Shown here one piece after another: positions 59,247-64,000 of a stretch of DNA of 64,000 nucleotides. The notes under the pieces are model-generated. The model searched no databases. It saw only the letters and a program-made list of their open reading frames with translations, and was not told the origin of the DNA. How positions within the stretch are numbered: position 1 is the stretch's first letter; each line of letters opens with the position of its first letter. This DNA is from Promicromonospora thailandica (GTDB lineage Bacteria > Actinomycetota > Actinomycetes > Actinomycetales > Cellulomonadaceae). The stretch covers positions 421,300 to 485,299 of the forward strand of contig NZ_JAMTCS010000002.1 in the NCBI RefSeq assembly GCF_024171955.1. The letters run 5' to 3'. The position numbers were made by a program, and so were the translations under genes.

Positions 59247-60076
59247 CGGCAGAGCCCGTGGAGCAGCCCACGACGAAGACCCGCTACGACGCCGAGACCC
59301 TCGCGTCCCTGACCACCGACGCCACGGCGATCATGGCGCGCTACCCGGACCCCCGGTCCGGGCTCCTGCCGATGCTGCACCTCGTGCAGTCCGTCGACGG
59401 GTACGTCAGCCGCGACGGCATCCTGTTCTGCGCCGAGATGCTCGGCATCACCGCCGCCGAGGTCTCCGCCGTCGCCACCTTCTACACCCAGTACAAGCGC
59501 CACCCCAACGGCACCTACACCGTGGGCGTGTGCACCAACACGCTGTGCGCCGTCATGGGCGGCGACGCGATCTTCGACGAGCTCAGCGAGCACCTCGGTG
59601 TCGGCCACGACGAGACCACGCCCGACGGCGCCATCACGCTCGAACGCGTCGAGTGCAACGCCGCCTGCGACTACGCGCCCGTCGTGATGGTCAACTGGGA
59701 GTTCTTCGACAACCAGACCCCCGAGTCGGCGACGGCGCTCGCGGACAAGCTGATCCTCGGCGAGGACGTCGTCCCCACCCGCGGTGCCGCGTCCGTGTGC
59801 TCGTTCAAGCAGATGAGCCGGGTCCTGGCCGGGTTCCCCGACGGCCGCGCCGACGAGGGCGTGGGCGCGGGCGCGCCGACCCTGGCCGGCCTCCAGATCG
59901 CCCGTGAGCGCGGCTGGACCGCCCCCGAGGCCTCGGCGGCCGGGGACGCGGACGGGGCCGCCGGGCAGACCAGCCCGCCGGTGGGCACGCCCGGCTCGTC
60001 GGCCGAGCGCAAGCCCGCGACGGCGTCGGACGCCTCGGTCGGCAAGGACAAGAAGCCCGGGGAGGACGCGAAGTGA
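59243..60076 (+). CDS. nuoE: NADH-quinone oxidoreductase subunit E
   Basis: A 277-residue 24-kDa-type subunit with the N1a [2Fe-2S] cluster: cysteines in [14 protein letters not shown] and [16 protein letters not shown]. The core ends near residue 215; about 60 further residues (from [13 protein letters not shown] to KPGEDAK) are low complexity and charged, longer than in E. coli NuoE but seen in actinobacteria. It overlaps nuoF by four bases (GTGA). Confidence 0.95.
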   Translation: MTAEPVEQPTTKTRYDAETLASLTTDATAIMARYPDPRSGLLPMLHLVQSVDGYVSRDGILFCAEMLGITAAEVSAVATFYTQYKRHPNGTYTVGVCTNTLCAVMGGDAIFDELSEHLGVGHDETTPDGAITLERVECNAACDYAPVVMVNWEFFDNQTPESATALADKLILGEDVVPTRGAASVCSFKQMSRVLAGFPDGRADEGVGAGAPTLAGLQIARERGWTAPEASAAGDADGAAGQTSPPVGTPGSSAERKPATASDASVGKDKKPGEDAK

Positions 60077-61416
60077 CGCTCACACCGGTACTCACCGACA
60101 CCTGGGACAAGGACCGCTCCTGGCGCCTGGCCACCTACGAGCGCGCCGGCGGCTACGGCGGGCTCAAGAAGGCGCTGCGCATGGAGCCGGCCGAGATCGT
60201 GCAGGCCGTGAAGGACTCGGGCCTGCGCGGCCGCGGCGGCGCGGGCTTCCCCACGGGGATGAAGTGGGGCTTCCTGCCCCCGCCCGACGGCGGCCCGCGG
60301 TACCTGGTCGTCAACGCCGACGAGTCCGAGCCGGGCACCTGCAAGGACATCCCGCTCATGCTCGCCAGCCCGCAGCACCTCATCGAGGGCGTGGCGATCA
60401 CGAGCTTCGCGATCGGCTGCGACCACGCGTTCATCTACGTGCGCGGTGAGGTCCTGCACGTCTACCGGCGGCTGCTGAGCGCGGTCGAGGAGGCGTACCG
60501 GGCCGGCTACCTGGGCAAGAACATCCAGGGCTCGGGCTTCGACCTCGACGTCACGGTGCACGCGGGCGCGGGCGCCTACATCTGCGGCGAGGAGACCGCG
60601 CTGCTCGACTCGCTCGAGGGCCTGCGCGGCCAGCCGCGGCTCAAGCCGCCGTTCCCCGCCGTGGCGGGCCTGTACGCGCGGCCCACCGTGGTCAACAACG
60701 TCGAGTCCATCGCGTCGGTCCCCGCGATCGTCGCCAACGGGGCCGACTGGTTCGCCTCGATGGGCACCGAGAAGTCGCAGGGCCACGGCCTGTTCTCGCT
60801 GTCGGGCCACGTGACCAGGCCCGGGCAGTACGAGGCGCCGCTCGGCATCACGCTGCGCGAGCTGCTCGACCTCTCGGGCGGCATCCGCGCCGGTCACGAG
60901 CTGAAGTTCTGGACGCCGGGCGGCTCGTCCACGCCCATCTTCACGCAGGAGCACCTCGACACCCCCCTGGACTACGAGTCGGTGGGCGCGGCGGGCTCCA
61001 TGCTCGGTACGCGCGCGCTGCAGATCTTCGACGAGACGGTGTGCGTGGTCCGGGCCGTGTCCCGGTGGACGGACTTCTACGCGCACGAGTCGTGCGGCAA
61101 GTGCACGCCGTGCCGCGAGGGCACCTACTGGCTCAAGCAGGTGCTGCACCGCATCGAGGCGGGCGAGGGCGCCGAGGGCGATCTCGAGCTGCTGCTCGAC
61201 CTGTGCGACAACATCCTCGGCAAGGCGTTCTGCGCCCTCGGTGACGGCGCGGTGTCGCCCATCACGTCGAGCATCGAGCACTTCCGGGACGAGTACCAGG
61301 CGCACATCGACGGGCACGGCTGCCCGTTCGACCCGAGCGCGTCGGCCCTCTTCCCGTACACCCCCAAGACTCGGACCCCCGGAGCCCTCACGGGCGCCGG
61401 GGCGGGAGGTCACTGA
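60073..61416 (+). CDS. nuoF: NADH-quinone oxidoreductase subunit F
   Basis: A 447-residue 51-kDa-type subunit that binds NADH, FMN and the N3 cluster. Nucleotide-binding motifs are [17 protein letters not shown] and [32 protein letters not shown] follows, and the cluster cysteines are in [13 protein letters not shown] and [15 protein letters not shown] start within the nuoE stop. It shares one base with nuoG. Confidence 0.97.
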   Translation: MTLTPVLTDTWDKDRSWRLATYERAGGYGGLKKALRMEPAEIVQAVKDSGLRGRGGAGFPTGMKWGFLPPPDGGPRYLVVNADESEPGTCKDIPLMLASPQHLIEGVAITSFAIGCDHAFIYVRGEVLHVYRRLLSAVEEAYRAGYLGKNIQGSGFDLDVTVHAGAGAYICGEETALLDSLEGLRGQPRLKPPFPAVAGLYARPTVVNNVESIASVPAIVANGADWFASMGTEKSQGHGLFSLSGHVTRPGQYEAPLGITLRELLDLSGGIRAGHELKFWTPGGSSTPIFTQEHLDTPLDYESVGAAGSMLGTRALQIFDETVCVVRAVSRWTDFYAHESCGKCTPCREGTYWLKQVLHRIEAGEGAEGDLELLLDLCDNILGKAFCALGDGAVSPITSSIEHFRDEYQAHIDGHGCPFDPSASALFPYTPKTRTPGALTGAGAGGH

Positions 61417-63992
61417 TGACCGTCACGTCCAACGACACCAGCACCGAGGCCGCACCGGTCGAGCTGGTCACCTTCACCATCGACGGCACCGAGGTGAGCG
61501 TGCCCAAGGGCACGCTCATCATCCGGGCCGCCGAGCAGGCGGGCATCCAGATCCCGCGGTTCTGCGACCACCCGCTGCTCGCCCCCGCGGGCGCGTGCCG
61601 GCAGTGCCTCGTCGAGGTCGCGATGCCCGACCGCGAGGGCAACGTGCGGCCCATGCCGAAGCCGCAGGCGTCGTGCACCATGACGGTCGCGCCCGGCATG
61701 GTGGTCAAGACGCAGCACACCTCCGCCGCGGCCGACAAGGCGCAGCAGGGTGTCATGGAGCTGCTGCTCATGAACCACCCGCTGGACTGCCCGGTCTGCG
61801 ACAAGGGCGGCGAGTGCCCCCTGCAGAACCAGGCGATGTCGAACGGCCGCACCGACTCGCGGTTCGTCGACGTCAAGCGCACGTTCCCCAAGCCGATCGC
61901 CCTGTCCACGCAGATCCTGCTGGACCGCGAGCGCTGCGTGCTGTGCCAGCGCTGCACGCGGTTCAGCGAGGAGATCGCCGGTGACGCGTTCATCGCGCTG
62001 CAGGACCGCGGCGCGCACCAGCAGATCGGCCGGTTCGACGAGGACGTGCTCGGTTTCGCGGGCGCCGAGTCGAGCACCGGCCCGGTGGACCGTCCGGTCG
62101 GCGAGGCCGCCACGGACAGCTCCGGGCGCCCGTTCTCGTCGTACTACTCGGGCAACACGGTGCAGATCTGCCCCGTGGGCGCGCTGACCGGCGCGGGCTA
62201 CCGGTTCCGGTCGCGGCCGTTCGACCTGGTCAGCACCGAGAGCATCGCGGAGCACGACGCCAACGGCTCCGCCATCCGCATCGACCACCGCCGCGGCCAG
62301 GTGCTGCGCCGCCTCTCGGGCGAGGACCCGGTGGTGAACGAGGAGTGGATCACCGACAAGGACCGCTTCGCCTTCACGTGGCAGAGCGCGCCCGACCGCC
62401 TCACCACGCCCCTGGTCCGCGAGAACGGTGAGCTGCGGCCCGCGTCCTGGGTCGAGGCCCTGGAGGTGGCGGCGGCCGGCCTGGCCGCGGCGCGCCGGGA
62501 CGGCGGCGTCGGCGTGCTGCCCGGCGGCCGGCTCACCGTGGAGGACGCGTTCGCGTGGTCCCGGTTCGCGCGGACGGCGCTCGGCACCAACGACGTGGAC
62601 CAGCGGGTCCGCGTGCACTCCGCCGAGGAGGCCGCGTTCCTGGCCCATGCCGTGGCGGGTTCGGGCATGGGCGTCACGTTCGGCGATCTCGAGAAGGCCC
62701 CCGCCGTGCTGCTGGCCGGGCTGGAGGCCGAGGAGGAGGCGGGCGTCACCTACCTGCGGCTGCGCAAGGCGGCCCGGTCGGGCACGAAGATCTTCTCGAT
62801 CGCCCCCTACGCCACGCGAGGCCTGCTCCGCCTGGACGGCACGCTGCTCCCGGCGGCGCCGGGCACCGAGTCCGAGTGGCTGGACGGCCTGCGCAGCGGT
62901 CAGGCGGGCGACGTCGACACCAGCGCCCTGACCCAGCCGGGTGCCGTGATCCTCGTGGGCGAGCGCCTCGCCGGCTCGCCCGGCGCGTACGCGGCGGCCC
63001 TGCGGCTCGCCGAGGCGACGGGCGCGCGGTTGGCGTGGATCCCGCGCCGGGCGGGCGAGCGCGGCGGCGTCGAGGCCGGCCTGCTGCCGGGGCTCCTGCC
63101 CGGCGGCCGCCCGGTCACGGACGCCGCGGCGCGGGCCCAGGTCGCGCAGGCCTGGGGCGCCGAGGTGCCGGCGGAGGCCGGCCGCGACACCGCGGGCATC
63201 CTCGACGCCCTGGCGTCGGGGGCGCTCGGCGGGGCCCTGGTGGGCGGCGTCGAGCTCGGCGACCTGCCCGACCCGGAGGCCGCGCGCGCGGCCCTGGACG
63301 CGGCGGGCTTCGTCGTCAGCCTCGAGGTGCGCGCCTCGGAGGTGACCGAGCGGGCCGACGTCGTGCTGCCCGTGGCGCCGCCCGTCGAGCGCGCCGGCTC
63401 GTACTGGAACTGGGAGGGCCGCGTGCGGTCCTTCGGCGCGGCGCTCGAGTCGAACGCGCTGCCGGACCACCGCGTGCTGCACGTGCTGGCCCAGCAGCTC
63501 GGCGTGGACCTGCAGGCGGCCACGCCCGCCGAGGCCCACCTGTCGATCGCGATGACGCAGCAGGAGGCGTGGTCCGGCGACCGCGTCGCCGCCCCGCAGG
63601 ACGTCCGGACGGCCGCGCCGCAGGTCGGCCCCGGCCAGGCCGTGCTCGCCACCTGGCGGCTGCAGCTCGACGCGGGCCGCGGTCAGGACGGCGAGCAGTT
63701 CCTCGCCGGCACGGCCAAGCAGCCGGTCGCGCGCCTGTCGCCGGCCACGGCGGAGGGTTTCGGGGTGGCCGACGGCGGCCGCGTCGCCGTCAGCACGTCG
63801 CGCGGGCGGGTCGAGGTGCCGGTCGCGGTGACCGCGGGCATGGTCGACGGCGTCGTCTGGCTGCCGCTGAACAGCGTGGGCAGCCGCGTCCACGCGACCC
63901 TCGGCGCGGCCGCGGGCGACCTCGTCGACGTGTCAGCGGCACAGGTCGCCCCGGTGGCCCCCACGTCTGACAACTCGGAAAGGCAGGGGTGA
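61416..63992 (+). CDS. nuoG: NADH-quinone oxidoreductase subunit G
   Basis: An 858-residue 75-kDa-type subunit, the electron wire of complex I. The N-terminal ferredoxin part has [19 protein letters not shown] and QASCTMTV ([2Fe-2S]), [17 protein letters not shown] ([4Fe-4S]) and [19 protein letters not shown]; a molybdopterin-oxidoreductase-like region without active cofactor follows to the end, with [13 protein letters not shown] between. Its stop overlaps the start of nuoH (TGATGG). Confidence 0.97.
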   Translation: MTVTSNDTSTEAAPVELVTFTIDGTEVSVPKGTLIIRAAEQAGIQIPRFCDHPLLAPAGACRQCLVEVAMPDREGNVRPMPKPQASCTMTVAPGMVVKTQHTSAAADKAQQGVMELLLMNHPLDCPVCDKGGECPLQNQAMSNGRTDSRFVDVKRTFPKPIALSTQILLDRERCVLCQRCTRFSEEIAGDAFIALQDRGAHQQIGRFDEDVLGFAGAESSTGPVDRPVGEAATDSSGRPFSSYYSGNTVQICPVGALTGAGYRFRSRPFDLVSTESIAEHDANGSAIRIDHRRGQVLRRLSGEDPVVNEEWITDKDRFAFTWQSAPDRLTTPLVRENGELRPASWVEALEVAAAGLAAARRDGGVGVLPGGRLTVEDAFAWSRFARTALGTNDVDQRVRVHSAEEAAFLAHAVAGSGMGVTFGDLEKAPAVLLAGLEAEEEAGVTYLRLRKAARSGTKIFSIAPYATRGLLRLDGTLLPAAPGTESEWLDGLRSGQAGDVDTSALTQPGAVILVGERLAGSPGAYAAALRLAEATGARLAWIPRRAGERGGVEAGLLPGLLPGGRPVTDAAARAQVAQAWGAEVPAEAGRDTAGILDALASGALGGALVGGVELGDLPDPEAARAALDAAGFVVSLEVRASEVTERADVVLPVAPPVERAGSYWNWEGRVRSFGAALESNALPDHRVLHVLAQQLGVDLQAATPAEAHLSIAMTQQEAWSGDRVAAPQDVRTAAPQVGPGQAVLATWRLQLDAGRGQDGEQFLAGTAKQPVARLSPATAEGFGVADGGRVAVSTSRGRVEVPVAVTAGMVDGVVWLPLNSVGSRVHATLGAAAGDLVDVSAAQVAPVAPTSDNSERQG

Positions 63993-64000
63993 TGGATCAC
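63992..64000 (+). CDS. nuoH: First three codons of the next gene, presumably nuoH
   Basis: ATGGATCAC begins at the last base of the nuoG stop (TGATG), with AGGCAGGGG upstream as ribosome site. Only M-D-H is visible; the assignment to nuoH rests on the invariant nuo gene order. Confidence 0.7.

Noticed and set aside
4230-63893. Long open frames on the strand opposite real genes, for example 4230-5906, 9397-12186, 15311-17755 and 61410-63893 on the minus strand
   Set aside because: They lie antisense to clearly recognised genes, have Arg/Gly/His/Val-rich composition with no domain, and arise from the scarcity of stop codons in high-GC DNA.
1-64000. Insertion sequences, prophage or integrated elements
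   Set aside because: No transposase, integrase, recombinase or phage structural gene was recognised, and gene content and base composition look uniform throughout.
1-64000. tRNA, rRNA or known riboswitches
   Set aside because: No cloverleaf with a conserved T-loop GTTCGANNC in the right setting, no rRNA segments and no recognisable riboswitch core was seen in the gaps; the gaps are mostly short.

Overview
The window is chromosomal DNA of a high-GC Gram-positive actinobacterium. The evidence is a third-position G/C bias in every frame, frequent GTG starts, many apparently leaderless genes, the 32-residue bS22 gene, a Rex regulator next to a glutaredoxin gene, menaquinone genes and a nuo operon. 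The mix of plant-polysaccharide sugar uptake (GH51 arabinofuranosidase, ChvE/GguAB, YtfQRT-YjfF, araBDA) with aerobic respiration suits the Cellulomonadaceae/Promicromonosporaceae side of the Micrococcales, but genus cannot be fixed from sequence alone. I see no rRNA, tRNA, transposase, prophage or CRISPR array.

Region 1 (1-19.6 kb) is an L-arabinose/arabinoside catabolic island. It opens with the tail of a MalFG-type importer and its binding lipoprotein. Next come araB-araD-araA with ATGA overlaps, a GOLPH3-like gene read the other way, and a galactofuranose/arabinose-type ABC importer (ytfQ, ytfR, ytfT, yjfF). A small alarmone synthetase follows, then abfA divergent from a LacI regulator, and chvE-gguA-gguB. 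Two identical TGTGAGCGCTAACA operators (before araB and before ytfQ), a related TTGTGA-GCGA-TCACAA site in the chvE promoter, and two CAACGTTG sites (before ytfQ and between abfA and lacI) suggest one sugar regulon with two operator types.

Region 2 (19.6-31.9 kb) holds mixed housekeeping genes: a TetR gene followed by an ABC-2 exporter, a secreted beta-propeller phytase, AcuC, a KtrB/KtrA potassium system, bS22, a HAD phosphatase, a Pr6Pr-type membrane protein, glutaredoxin-rex, and a divergent yceI/marR pair with a clear shared operator.

Region 3 (31.9-64 kb) is respiratory. System II cytochrome c maturation (resA-ccdA-resB-ccsB) is followed by an RsbQ/RsbP-type signalling pair and menaquinone biosynthesis genes (menA, menE, menB, menC, menD, menF, menG and a menJ-like reductase). 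Interspersed are an HtrA protease, a GNAT gene and a TetR/DUF6230/DUF6114 surface locus. The window ends in nuoA-G and the first three codons of nuoH. A TTGTGA-CAGGGT-TCACAA site before the menJ-like gene and nuoA could let the local Rex (or a CRP/GlxR-type protein) tie complex I expression to redox state.

The most unusual feature is a set of long, mostly near-perfect intergenic palindromes in several sequence families. Two loci are built from 16-bp units (12275-12424 and 19489-19591), two share an AACGACCT/AGGTCGTT base (1708-1769 and 36035-36091), one is a duplicated CTGCAGAGTT array (26930-27259), and others lie at 29894-29950, 43817-43877 and 52309-52371. Most sit at gene ends, especially between convergent genes, and two supply a gene's stop codon. 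They look like giant bidirectional terminators or a palindromic repeat system.
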